A stretch of DNA of 14,719 bases, taken from contig JACMMK010000267.1 of the NCBI GenBank assembly GCA_014379045.1, positions 1 to 14,719 of the forward strand, in the 5' to 3' direction. The DNA is from Burkholderiales bacterium. GTDB taxonomy: Bacteria > Pseudomonadota > Gammaproteobacteria > Burkholderiales > CAIKXV01. This document shows positions 1-7,660 of the stretch, piece by piece. The stretch's first letter is position 1; each line of letters starts with the position of its first letter. Position numbers and translations under genes: made by a program. The notes beneath the pieces are model-generated. The model saw only the letters and a list, made by a program, of their open reading frames with translations, had not been told where the DNA came from and did no database searches.

Positions 1-2
1 CG

Positions 3-452
3 AGCTACGGCTACGACGTGCGCTGCTCGGACGAGTTCAAGCTGTTCACCAACCTGAATTCGACGATCGTCGACCCGAAGAACTTCGATCCGCATTCGTT
101 CGTCGATCTGCAATCGGATGTGTGCATCATTCCGCCGAACTCGTTCGCGCTCGCGCGCACGGTCGAATACTTTCGCATCCCGCGCAACGTGTTGACGATC
201 TGTCTCGGCAAGTCGACCTATGCGCGCTGCGGCATCATCGTCAACGTCACGCCGCTCGAGCCCGAATGGGAAGGCTACGTGACGCTCGAATTCTCCAACA
301 CCACCCCGCTGCCGGCAAAGATCTATGCGAACGAAGGGGTCGCGCAGATGATCTTCTTCGAGTCGGCGGTGGATGACGTCTGCGAGACGTCGTACCGCGA
401 CCGCGGCGGCAAGTACCAGGGCCAGGTCGGCGTCACGCTTCCGAAGATCTAG
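3..452 (+). CDS. dcd: dCTP deaminase, 5'-truncated by the window edge
   Basis: Cytosolic dCTP deaminase converts dCTP to dUTP, the proteobacterial route towards dUMP and dTTP. The frame is open from base 3, so the true start lies outside; the GTG at 18 is an internal valine. The visible protein carries the family hallmarks in order: SYGYD near the start, PKNF, PPNSFALARTVEYFRIP, the GKSTYARCG motif with the conserved arginine, and VTLEFSN, whose glutamate is the expected general acid/base. It ends in the typical DRGGKYQGQ..GVTLPK tail. About 150 of roughly 185-190 residues are present. The tail matches mono-functional betaproteobacterial Dcd better than the bifunctional deaminase/dUTPase. A 42-bp gap separates it from the decarboxylase gene on the same strand, so co-transcription is possible. 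Identification is firm. Confidence 0.95.
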   Translation, partial: SYGYDVRCSDEFKLFTNLNSTIVDPKNFDPHSFVDLQSDVCIIPPNSFALARTVEYFRIPRNVLTICLGKSTYARCGIIVNVTPLEPEWEGYVTLEFSNTTPLPAKIYANEGVAQMIFFESAVDDVCETSYRDRGGKYQGQVGVTLPKI

Positions 453-482
453 CGACTGCCGCGGTGCCCAGCGCCCGCGGTG

Positions 483-490
483 AAAGGTGA
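483..490 (+). promoter_or_regulatory. Ribosome binding site that sets the decarboxylase start
   Basis: AAAGGTGA lies 4 bases before the ATG at 495. It favours that ATG over the in-frame GTG at 480, which would place this Shine-Dalgarno sequence inside the gene. Confidence 0.6.
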
Positions 491-494
491 ATCG

Positions 495-2759
495 ATGAAA
501 TTCCGCTTTCCCGTCGTGATCATCGACGAGGACTATCGCTCGGAGAACACTTCGGGGCTGAGCATCCGGGCACTGGCCAAGGCGATCGAGGACGAGGGGG
601 TGGAGATCCTCGGCGTCACCAGCTACGGCGATCTGTCGTCGTTCGCGCAGCAGCAGTCGCGCGCGTCGGCGTTCATCCTGTCGATCGACGACGAAGAGTT
701 CACGCCCGGGCCGGAACTCGACCCGGCGGTGCTCAACCTGCGTCAGTTCATCAAGGAGATCCGGTTTCGCAACGCCGATATCCCGATCTACCTGTACGGC
801 GAGACGCGCACCTCGCAGCACATCCCGAACGACGTGCTGCGCGAACTGCACGGCTTCATCCACATGTTCGAGGACACGCCCGAGTTCGTCGCGCGCCATA
901 TCATTCGCGAGGCGCGCGCGTATCTCGACGGGTTGGCGCCGCCGTTCTTCCGTGCGCTGACGCACTACGCGGCGGACGGCTCCTATTCGTGGCACTGCCC
1001 GGGGCACTCGGGCGGCGTCGCGTTCCTGAAGAGTCCGGTCGGACAGATGTTCCACCAGTTCTTCGGCGAGAACCTGCTGCGCGCCGATGTCTGCAATTCG
1101 GTCGACGAACTCGGCCAGCTGCTCGACCATTCGGGTCCGGTCGCGGCGAGCGAGCGTAACGCCGCGCGCATCTTCAACGCCGATCACCTGTTCTTCGTCA
1201 CCAACGGCACCTCGACCTCGAACAAGATCGTCTGGCATTCGACGGTGGCGCCGGGCGACGTGGTGGTGGTCGACCGCAACTGCCATGTGTCGATCCTGCA
1301 CGCGATCATGATGACCGGTGCGGTGCCGGTGTTCCTCACGCCGACGCGCAATCACTACGGCATCATCGGGCCGATCGCGCTCGACGAGTTCCGCATCGAG
1401 AACATCCGCAAGAAGATCGAAGCCAACCCGTTCGTGCGCGGCAAGAACAAGAAGCCGCGCATCCTGACCATCACCCAGTCGACCTACGACGGCATCTCGT
1501 ACAACGTCGAGACGATCAAGGAGATGCTCGACGGCCATCTCGATACCCTGCATTTCGACGAGGCGTGGCTGCCGCACGCGGCGTTCCACGATTTCTACGG
1601 CGACTACCACGCGATCGGCGCCGATCGTCCCCGCTGCAAGGATTCGATGGTGTTCGCGACGCAGTCGACGCACAAACTGCTCGCCGGGCTGTCGCAGGCC
1701 TCGCAGATCCTGGCCCAGGATTCGCAGAAGCGCAAACTCGACCAGGACGTGTTCAACGAAGCGTTCCTGATGCACACCTCGACCAGTCCGCAGTACGCGA
1801 TCATCGCCTCGTGTGACGTCGCCGCGGCGATGATGGAGCCTCCCGCCGGCAATGCCCTGGTCGAAGAGTCGATCCGCGAGGCGATCGACTTCCGGCGCGC
1901 GATGCGCAAGGTCGGCGCCGAGTACGATCAGGACTGGTGGTTCAAGGTCTGGGGACCCGATCACCTCGCCGAAGAGGGCATCGGCGAGCGCGAAGACTGG
2001 ATCCTCAAGTCCGGCGAGCGCTGGCATGGCTTCGGCGACCTCGCGCCCGGCTTCAACCTGCTCGACCCCATCAAGGCGACCGTGATCACGCCCGGACTCG
2101 ATGTGGACGGCGACTTCTCCGAGTGGGGTATTCCGGCGAACGTCGTGACCAAGTATCTGTCCGAGCACGGCATCATCGTCGAGAAGACTGGCCTCTATTC
2201 GTTCTTCATCATGTTCACGATCGGCATCACCAAAGGGCGCTGGAACACGCTCGTGACCGAACTGCAGCAGTTCAAGGACGATTGCGATGCGAACCAGCCG
2301 CTGTGGCGGGTGCTGCCCGAGTTCGTCGCGAAGCATCCGAGTTATGAACGGGTGGGATTGCGCGACCTGTGTGCGCAAATTCACGCGATGTACAAGCAGA
2401 ACGACATCGCGCGGCTGACCACCGAGATGTATCTGTCGAACATGGAGCCCGCGATGAAGCCGTCCGACGCGTTCGCGAAGATGGCGCATCGCGAGATCGA
2501 CCGCGTGTCGATCGACCAGCTCGAAGGCCGGGTCACCGCGATGCTGGTGACGCCGTATCCGCCGGGCATCCCGCTGCTGATCCCGGGCGAGCGCTTCAAC
2601 GCGACGATCGTGCGCTATCTCAAGTTCGCGCGCGATTTCAACCAGGATTTCCCCGGCTTCGAGACCGACATCCACGGTCTGGTGGACGAACTGGTGCCGG
2701 GTGGGGCGACGCGCTATTACGTCGATTGCGTGAAGTTCAAGGAACCGGCGGCGGGCTGA
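495..2759 (+). CDS. PLP-dependent arginine/lysine/ornithine decarboxylase
   Basis: A fold-type I pyridoxal-phosphate enzyme of the AdiA/LdcI/SpeC class, which removes CO2 from a basic amino acid to give agmatine, cadaverine or putrescine in the cytosol. At 754 residues from the ATG it is close to E. coli AdiA (about 755). Order of domains: an N-terminal receiver-like wing (about 1-130), the PLP core with FFVTNGTSTSNK, VVVDRNCH, the HFDEAW motif (Asp355 expected to contact the PLP ring nitrogen) and STHKLLAGLSQAS with the Schiff-base Lys394, then a C-terminal domain containing YPPGIP and LIPGERF. The middle of the protein resembles AdiA more than SpeC, but substrate cannot be settled by eye. 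It follows dcd by 42 bp and overlaps the next gene by one base. No antiporter gene, as found beside acid-resistance decarboxylases, is visible, so a biosynthetic polyamine role is as likely as acid resistance. Confidence 0.93.
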   Translation: MKFRFPVVIIDEDYRSENTSGLSIRALAKAIEDEGVEILGVTSYGDLSSFAQQQSRASAFILSIDDEEFTPGPELDPAVLNLRQFIKEIRFRNADIPIYLYGETRTSQHIPNDVLRELHGFIHMFEDTPEFVARHIIREARAYLDGLAPPFFRALTHYAADGSYSWHCPGHSGGVAFLKSPVGQMFHQFFGENLLRADVCNSVDELGQLLDHSGPVAASERNAARIFNADHLFFVTNGTSTSNKIVWHSTVAPGDVVVVDRNCHVSILHAIMMTGAVPVFLTPTRNHYGIIGPIALDEFRIENIRKKIEANPFVRGKNKKPRILTITQSTYDGISYNVETIKEMLDGHLDTLHFDEAWLPHAAFHDFYGDYHAIGADRPRCKDSMVFATQSTHKLLAGLSQASQILAQDSQKRKLDQDVFNEAFLMHTSTSPQYAIIASCDVAAAMMEPPAGNALVEESIREAIDFRRAMRKVGAEYDQDWWFKVWGPDHLAEEGIGEREDWILKSGERWHGFGDLAPGFNLLDPIKATVITPGLDVDGDFSEWGIPANVVTKYLSEHGIIVEKTGLYSFFIMFTIGITKGRWNTLVTELQQFKDDCDANQPLWRVLPEFVAKHPSYERVGLRDLCAQIHAMYKQNDIARLTTEMYLSNMEPAMKPSDAFAKMAHREIDRVSIDQLEGRVTAMLVTPYPPGIPLLIPGERFNATIVRYLKFARDFNQDFPGFETDIHGLVDELVPGGATRYYVDCVKFKEPAAG

Positions 2760-3901
2760 TGCGGGAGTCCGCGGCCGGTACCGCGCCGCCCGGGCTGCCG
2801 ATACGTTCGACCGTCGAAGGCGTCACCTGGCCGGTGTTTCCCGAGCCGGCGGGCGAGGCGATGCTCGCGATGATCTGGCAGCTCGAGCGCAGCGAGCGGC
2901 TACCCGCCAACCGGCTGCACGCGTTGCAACTCGTGCAGGCGCGTGCTGTCGTGCGTCATGCCGCGACCCATGTGCCGTTCTATCGCGAGCTCTGGCGCGG
3001 GCTCGATTTCGATCCGTGCGTCGACCCGTTGACCCCGAAGCGTTTCGCAGCGTTGCCGATCGTCACGCGAGCGATGCTGGCGCAGGCCGGCGTGGCCGCG
3101 GTCAGCGCGGTGGTGCCGGCGGGACACGGCGCGATCCAGATCGGCGCGACGTCGGACGCGAACGGCAGCACGCTGCCGTTTCGCTCGACTGGGCTCACCC
3201 AGTTCATGTGGCGCGCGCTCACGCTGCGCGACCACCTGTGGCACCGGCGCGATCTCGGTGGCAAGCTCGCGGCGATTCGCCGGATGCCGCAGGCGCGGAT
3301 CGAAGAGTCGAACTGGGGGCTGGCGACCGCGTCGCTGTGCACGACCGGGCCTGCGGTCGGGCTCGACATCGACCACGATATCGTCGATCAGGCGGCCTGG
3401 CTGATCGAGCAGAACCCCGACAGTCTGATCACCTACCCCGACAACCCGTATGCGCTTGCCGGCTGGTTCAACGGGCACGGGGTGCGTCTGCCGCGACTGC
3501 ACGATGTGCGCACGATCAGCGCGCCAGTGACGCCGGAGCACCGCGCCGCGTGCCGTGCCGCGTTCGGCGTGAGCCTGGTCGATAGCTACTCGACGAAGCG
3601 ACTGGGTTACATCGCGCTGCAGTGCCCTGCGCATGATCACTATCATGTGCAGGAGGAGAGCGTGGTGCTGGAACTGGTCGATGCCGACGGCGTACCCGTC
3701 GTGAAGGGCACGCGGGGACGCGTGATCGCCACGTCGCTGCTCAATTTCGCGATGCCGCTCGTCCGCTACGACACCGGCGACCATGCGACGGCCGGAGGCG
3801 CGTGTAACTGCGGACGGACCTTGCGCGTGCTCGGGCGGATCAACGGGCGCGAGCGCAACACGATGCAGTTACCTGGACACCAGCGGCGTCAGCCGTCGTG
3901 A
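2759..3901 (+). CDS. PaaK/CapK-like adenylate-forming protein, C-terminally truncated and motif-degraded
   Basis: 380 residues. The start ATG shares its A with the decarboxylase stop (TGATG), implying translational coupling. The C-terminal half is clearly the phenylacetate-CoA ligase-like family: GYIALQCPAHDHYHVQEES (283-301), AMPLVRYDTGD (331-341), a CNCGRT cysteine motif (349-354) and LGRINGRERN (358-367). Known members adenylate a carboxylate and usually run about 430-450 residues. Three things are wrong here. The glycine/serine/threonine nucleotide loop appears as TSDANGSTLPF (131-141), with Asp where Gly is expected. The Tyr-x-x-x-Glu-like adenine motif reads YSTKRLG (277-283), lacking the acidic residue. 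The protein stops shortly after the linker, so the C-terminal lid domain is missing. The stop lies 23 bases from the stop of the convergent operon. The reading frame is otherwise intact. It could be a decaying gene, or a protein retained for a non-catalytic role. Confidence 0.75.
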   Translation: MRESAAGTAPPGLPIRSTVEGVTWPVFPEPAGEAMLAMIWQLERSERLPANRLHALQLVQARAVVRHAATHVPFYRELWRGLDFDPCVDPLTPKRFAALPIVTRAMLAQAGVAAVSAVVPAGHGAIQIGATSDANGSTLPFRSTGLTQFMWRALTLRDHLWHRRDLGGKLAAIRRMPQARIEESNWGLATASLCTTGPAVGLDIDHDIVDQAAWLIEQNPDSLITYPDNPYALAGWFNGHGVRLPRLHDVRTISAPVTPEHRAACRAAFGVSLVDSYSTKRLGYIALQCPAHDHYHVQEESVVLELVDADGVPVVKGTRGRVIATSLLNFAMPLVRYDTGDHATAGGACNCGRTLRVLGRINGRERNTMQLPGHQRRQPS

Positions 3902-3924
3902 AACGCGCTTCGCCCTGAACGCGC

Positions 3925-4536
3925 TCAGCGGACGATTCGCACCGACCGGGCAACCTCCTCGAATTGCGCGACGTTGCGCGCGAAATAGTAGAGACGGGGC
4001 GCACGGAACAGCACGAGATACAGCCGGTCGTCGCGCACTGTCCCATAGCCGATTCCGCGCAACGTCAGTTCGTCGACCTTGCGCACATGCACGAACTCGA
4101 ATCGAAAACCGTCGCCATCGGCGAAGCGGCTCGGCGCGAGTCGATCCAGCCGGAACACACTGCCGTCGAGCGCGATAGACGCGTCGACCATCTCGACGAT
4201 TTCCTGCGGCTCCATCTTCGCGCGAAATCGCGGAAGCGCCTTGTCCTGTCCTGCCTTCGGCTCGACCAGCGTTTCGCCCTGCGCAATGCCCGCATAGAAG
4301 TCGACACGATCGAGCGAGAGTCCATCGATCGTCCAGATCTCGGCGCGGCCGGCGTGTGGCGATTCGTAACGATTCCAGGGCGATTCGAGTTTCGCGCTCA
4401 TTCGGTCCCGGATCACGACATCGCCGGGCCCTACCTTGGCCATTTGCACGCAGCCGCCCGCCACGGCCACGCAGAGCATCAGGACGACGAGTCGCATTGT
4501 TCCGACCGGAACCGATGATCCGGAGCACGATTTCAT
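3925..4536 (-). CDS. Putative outer-envelope lipoprotein of unknown function
   Basis: 203 residues. The N-terminus has basic residues, the hydrophobic run MRLVVLMLCVAVAGG and a lipobox ending at a cysteine (AGGC, Cys29), so it is probably lipidated and anchored facing the periplasm. No Asp follows the cysteine (the next residues are VQ), which favours sorting to the outer membrane. The mature part has no motif I can name; it contains EIWTIDGLSLDRVDFYAGI, FRAKMEPQEIVEMVD and RDDRLYLVLFRAPRLYYFAR. The ATG at 4536 begins one base after the protease stop and is preceded by AAGGG at an 8-base spacing, so it is preferred. The ATG at 4497 would give a shorter signal peptide but has only a weak ribosome site. 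Last gene of a three-gene operon with an M48 protease, suggesting a partner or substrate in the same envelope pathway. Confidence 0.75.
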   Translation of the reverse strand: MKSCSGSSVPVGTMRLVVLMLCVAVAGGCVQMAKVGPGDVVIRDRMSAKLESPWNRYESPHAGRAEIWTIDGLSLDRVDFYAGIAQGETLVEPKAGQDKALPRFRAKMEPQEIVEMVDASIALDGSVFRLDRLAPSRFADGDGFRFEFVHVRKVDELTLRGIGYGTVRDDRLYLVLFRAPRLYYFARNVAQFEEVARSVRIVR

Positions 4537-4537
4537 A

Positions 4538-5707
4538 TCAGTTTCCCTTCAGATAACTGCGAATGAGGTCGGCGTCGTTCGCCTGCGGTGAAAGTTCCAG
4601 ATAGCGCTGAAAATCTGCGACTGCCACGACGCGGTCGCCTTGCTGCCAACGAAGCAATGCCCGCCCCCGAAACAGCTCTGGCGGCGGGTTGCCCGACTGG
4701 GTGGCAGCGTCGTACAGTTCGAGTGCACGCTGCACATCGTTGTCGCTACCGCGCTGTCGATGCACTTCAGCCAGGAAATAGCGCAGTTCGCCTCGCTCAT
4801 CGCCGCTTTTCGTGATGAGTCGTTGCAACAGATGAATGGATTCGCCGCTGCGGCGTCTGCGCAGTTCGTCCTCCAGCATCGAACGGCGCAGCGGCCGCAC
4901 GATGCGTTGATACTCGTCCGCACCGAGCGCCAGCTCGCGTGTGCCGGCGATCGCGCTCGCGCGTTCCCGGAGATCCGCTTCCCGTTCTGCAGGTTCGGGA
5001 TGGGTAGCGAACAGAACGCTGCTTCGCGCCGGGTCGCCGCCTGCATCTTCGCCTGCCTTCACTTCGGCAAGAAGTTGCGTCCAGATCTCTGCTGCTTGAC
5101 GCGGATCATATCCGGCGCCCGCCATCAACTCGATTCCGATGCGATCGGCATCACGTTCCTGTTCACGGGTGAACGCAAACTTGCCGGCCATCGCAGCAAG
5201 TTGCCCGATCGCGCCGAGAAGTCCGAACGGAAGCATCAGCGTCGCGAAAGCCGCACGGGAACGCGCGTCGCGCAGCCGCTCGAGACTATGCCGTGAAATG
5301 TAATGGGCAAGCTCGTGCGCCAGAATTGCAGCGAGTTGCGCTTCGTTATCCAGACGAAGCAGCAGGCCGCTCCATATCTGCACCATTCCGTTCGGGGCCA
5401 TCGACGCGTTGAACCACGGTGTACGCATCACGTACACGCGTATGTCGGGGCAGTGGGTGCCAGCCAGGCGGCACACCAGCGCGGCAAGATACTCGGACAG
5501 CGCCTGGTCTTTCAGCAGGAACGCGCTGCGCTTCAGACGGTTCTCCTCCCGGTCCATCACCGCCCAGAGACCCCCTTCGTCGCTCGCAAGTTCCGGCGGG
5601 GCGAAGCGTGGCGGCATCGCCCACGTCGATGGCGCCTGACCGAACGCGTTGGAGCGGGCTAGAAAGCCTGCACACGCACACCCGGCCAGAACCGCGCGCC
5701 GACGCAT
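4538..5707 (-). CDS. M48 family zinc metalloprotease with TPR-like C-terminus (BepA-like)
   Basis: 389 residues, exported. The catalytic domain shows HELAH (131-135, zinc-binding histidines and catalytic Glu132), then EQERDADRIG, where Glu184 is the expected third zinc ligand and Asp188 is conserved. ATHPEP (235-240) follows, typical of periplasmic M48 proteases. From about residue 270 the sequence turns into helical repeats including LRYFLAEVHRQRG and ALLRWQQGDRVVAVADFQRYLEL, which resemble TPRs. The domain order is that of E. coli BepA, a periplasmic protease that degrades misassembled outer-membrane proteins, though identity to BepA cannot be claimed. The N-terminus MRRRAVLAG...AFGQA is a signal peptide with an RR-x-hydrophobic start that may be of Tat type. 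The gene starts 20 bp after the stop of the secreted protein upstream, and its stop is one base from the lipoprotein start. Confidence 0.9.
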   Translation of the reverse strand: MRRRAVLAGCACAGFLARSNAFGQAPSTWAMPPRFAPPELASDEGGLWAVMDREENRLKRSAFLLKDQALSEYLAALVCRLAGTHCPDIRVYVMRTPWFNASMAPNGMVQIWSGLLLRLDNEAQLAAILAHELAHYISRHSLERLRDARSRAAFATLMLPFGLLGAIGQLAAMAGKFAFTREQERDADRIGIELMAGAGYDPRQAAEIWTQLLAEVKAGEDAGGDPARSSVLFATHPEPAEREADLRERASAIAGTRELALGADEYQRIVRPLRRSMLEDELRRRRSGESIHLLQRLITKSGDERGELRYFLAEVHRQRGSDNDVQRALELYDAATQSGNPPPELFRGRALLRWQQGDRVVAVADFQRYLELSPQANDADLIRSYLKGN

Positions 5708-5727
5708 CGTCGCTCGCCTTTTGGCGA

Positions 5728-6423
5728 TCAGCCCGGGAATCCGCGCAAAAGCGCTTCCATCGATTCGCGCGCAGGCTCTGCCTCACGCAAATCGCCACTG
5801 CCGCGCATGAGCTGATTGAACCAGACAATACGCCCGGTGGTCAGCTCCACCAGGGACGCATAGCCGAGTTGCATGGGAGGCGGCAGGCCGATCCCGAAGC
5901 CAGCGGCAAAGATCATCATTGCGACACGACCGCCGCTTGCGTGGCTGTCGCGAACCCACGTGAACAACGCGTAGTCTGCCTTCGCTTTTTCACGAATGAC
6001 CTTCACCTCGTCACCCAGGCTCCAATCGAGCTTGCCGTCCTTGGTCGGCAATTTCAGCATGCCGAAGTGATGAAGACTGATTGCTCCTCCTACCGCGCGG
6101 TGCAGATGTTGAAGCTCTTCGATCAGCTCGTCGTTCGTTGCTGGCAGGTCGACTGGCAGCGCGCCGTGCGTCGTCTTGCGTGACAGCAGCGCCGCGCGCA
6201 GATGAGTACCTGCCTGGGAAGTCCAGTCAGCGCGGGGCTCCATGCCCCCTGCGGTGAATTCGAAGATTTCGACATCGATCGGCATCACCACGATCCGTGC
6301 GCCGGGTTCGATGGACTTGAAGCCGGGTGCGTTGCGCTCCTGCGCCTGCACCAGCGCCGTACCACCCGAAAGGAGTGAAAGACCCAGCAACAACTGGCTG
6401 ATTATTCTTTTTGCGGCGCGCAT
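5728..6423 (-). CDS. Secreted/periplasmic protein of unknown function
   Basis: 231 residues from the ATG at 6423, preceded by GGAGA at an 8-base spacing. An in-frame ATG at 6465, also with a GGGAGA site, would add 14 residues in front of an otherwise normal signal peptide, so 6423 is preferred. The signal is MRAAKRIISQLLLGLSLLSGGTALVQA with likely cleavage after AQA. The mature protein contains ARIVVMPIDVEIFEFTAGGM and DWTSQAGTHLRAALLSRKT near the start, and YASLVELTTGRIVWFNQLMR near the end. This beta-strand, conserved-helix, 'what it reports about itself' pattern loosely resembles CsgG/LpoB-like periplasmic folds, but that is only an impression. First gene of the operon with the M48 protease (20-bp gap) and the lipoprotein. 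Confidence 0.75.
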   Translation of the reverse strand: MRAAKRIISQLLLGLSLLSGGTALVQAQERNAPGFKSIEPGARIVVMPIDVEIFEFTAGGMEPRADWTSQAGTHLRAALLSRKTTHGALPVDLPATNDELIEELQHLHRAVGGAISLHHFGMLKLPTKDGKLDWSLGDEVKVIREKAKADYALFTWVRDSHASGGRVAMMIFAAGFGIGLPPPMQLGYASLVELTTGRIVWFNQLMRGSGDLREAEPARESMEALLRGFPG

Positions 6424-6485
6424 CGATCGGGTCTCCGGATCGCAGGGGGACGAACCACTGTCCATCGATAATCTTTCTCCCGATC

Positions 6486-6529
6486 ATTTTAAGGACACTG
6501 CAAAGACGTTGATGTGACATTTGCCATCA
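6486..6529 (-). promoter_or_regulatory. Candidate promoter region of the M48 envelope operon
   Basis: On the minus strand TAAAAT (6491-6486) matches the -10 consensus at 5 of 6 positions, and no good -35 hexamer lies 16-18 bases upstream. Further upstream an interrupted palindrome, TGATG-10-CATCA (6510-6529), is centred near -40 from the predicted start site, where a class II activator would bind. The reading is speculative, but this 86-bp gap is the only intergenic space in front of the operon. Confidence 0.3.
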
Positions 6530-6551
6530 GGACAACGGCAGGTGCGCGGGC

Positions 6552-7556
6552 TCAGTCCGCACGCGCGCCCGAATCCTTGACGACCTTCGCCCACTTCACG
6601 ATCTCGCTCTGCAGGTAAGTCCGGAAGCGTTCGGGCGTTCCGCTCACCGGCTCGACCCCTTCGCGTGCGTAGCGCTCCTTCATGTCGGGCAGTGCCGCGA
6701 TACGGTTCAGTTCACCATTGATACGCGCGACGATCGCGACCGGTGTGCGCGCGGGCGCCATCACGCCGAGGTAGCTGTCGACGTCGTACCCAGGCACCCC
6801 GGCCTCGGCAAGCGTCGGCACGTCCGGCAGCGCTGCCGACCGTCGAGTAGGGGTCACCGCCAGCGCGCGTATCCTGCCGCCCTTGATGTGCGGCATCGCC
6901 GAGGGCATGAAGTCGAACATGAACTGGGTCTGGCCCCCGATCAGGTCGACCATCGCCGGCGCGTTGCCTTTGTAGGCGACGTGCACGACGTTGATTCCCG
7001 CAAGACTTCGAAACAGCTCGCCCGTCATATGTGCGGTTGTACCCGCGCCGGCCGAGCCGTAATTCAGCTGTCCGGGCTTGCTGCGCGCGAGTGCGATCAG
7101 CTCCTTGACCGATTGTGCCGGCAGTGCGGCATTGACCAGCAGCACGAATGGAATCGATCCGACCAGCCCCACGGGTTCGAGGTCTTTCTGCACGTCGTAG
7201 GGCAGCTTGCTGTAGAGGCTGGCACTGATCGCCAACGTACTGACCGCCACCATCAGCAGCGTATGCCCGTCGGGCGTCGCCTTGGCGACGACGTCGGTGC
7301 CGATGTTGCCGCCGGCGCCGGGCAGGTTATCGACGACCACCGTCTGGCCCAGCTGTTCACCCAGCTTGAGGCTCACGACGCGGCCCATGATGTCCGTCGA
7401 CCCCCCGGGCGGAAACGGCACGACCATGCGCAGCGCGCGCCGGGGAAAATCGCTCGCGCCTTGACTCCATGAAGGCGCGGGGAGCAGCAGTGCTGCGAAG
7501 AAGACGGTCGCGAGCGTCGTGGCTTCGCGACGCTGCACGGTACGGTTCCAGATCAT
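6552..7556 (-). CDS. Bug-family periplasmic solute receptor of a tripartite tricarboxylate transporter (TctC-like)
   Basis: 334 residues from the ATG at 7556, which has GGAGG just upstream. A longer frame back to 7664 would only extend into the intergenic space, so the later start is chosen. The signal peptide is MIWNRTVQRREATTLATVFFAALLLPAPSWSQ. The mature part is textbook Bug/TctC: RMVVPFPPGGSTDIMGR, VVVDNLPGAGGNIGTD, VAKATPDGHTLLM, LNYGSAGAGTTAHMTGELF, VVHVAYKGNAPAMVDLIGGQ and LPDVPTLAEAGVPGYD. Such proteins bind carboxylates in the periplasm, and many are orphans without tctAB membrane genes nearby, as here. It lies 104 bp downstream of the CoA ligase gene on the same strand, so its ligand is plausibly the acid that the ligase activates. 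Confidence 0.93.
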   Translation of the reverse strand: MIWNRTVQRREATTLATVFFAALLLPAPSWSQGASDFPRRALRMVVPFPPGGSTDIMGRVVSLKLGEQLGQTVVVDNLPGAGGNIGTDVVAKATPDGHTLLMVAVSTLAISASLYSKLPYDVQKDLEPVGLVGSIPFVLLVNAALPAQSVKELIALARSKPGQLNYGSAGAGTTAHMTGELFRSLAGINVVHVAYKGNAPAMVDLIGGQTQFMFDFMPSAMPHIKGGRIRALAVTPTRRSAALPDVPTLAEAGVPGYDVDSYLGVMAPARTPVAIVARINGELNRIAALPDMKERYAREGVEPVSGTPERFRTYLQSEIVKWAKVVKDSGARAD

Positions 7557-7637
7557 GATGCCTCCACATCGTTGGCCCGCAGCAGGCGGACAGAGAAAGC
7601 CGCAAGGAATTCGGGTCGACCTGCCCGGGCTGAGCAC

Positions 7638-7658
7638 GCGCCGTGCCATCTTCGGCGC
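7638..7658. repeat. GC-rich inverted repeat between the CoA ligase and receptor genes
   Basis: GCGCCG and CGGCGC form a perfect 6-bp stem around a 9-base loop, two bases past the ligase stop codon. No U-tract follows on the minus strand, so it is not a good intrinsic terminator. It could lower or stabilise expression of the receptor message relative to the upstream genes. Confidence 0.4.
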
Positions 7659-7660
7659 AA

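Noticed and set aside
2369..2758. Upstream extension of the CapK-like frame
   Set aside because: It lies inside the decarboxylase gene in another frame; the ATG at 2759 overlapping the stop is the natural start.
2900..3784. 294-codon minus-strand frame opposite the CapK-like gene
   Set aside because: Composition is Arg/His-rich with no motif; the plus strand encodes a recognisable family over the same bases.
3902..3924. Possible terminator between the two convergent gene groups
   Set aside because: The gap holds only a direct repeat of AACGCGCT, with no stem and no T-run.
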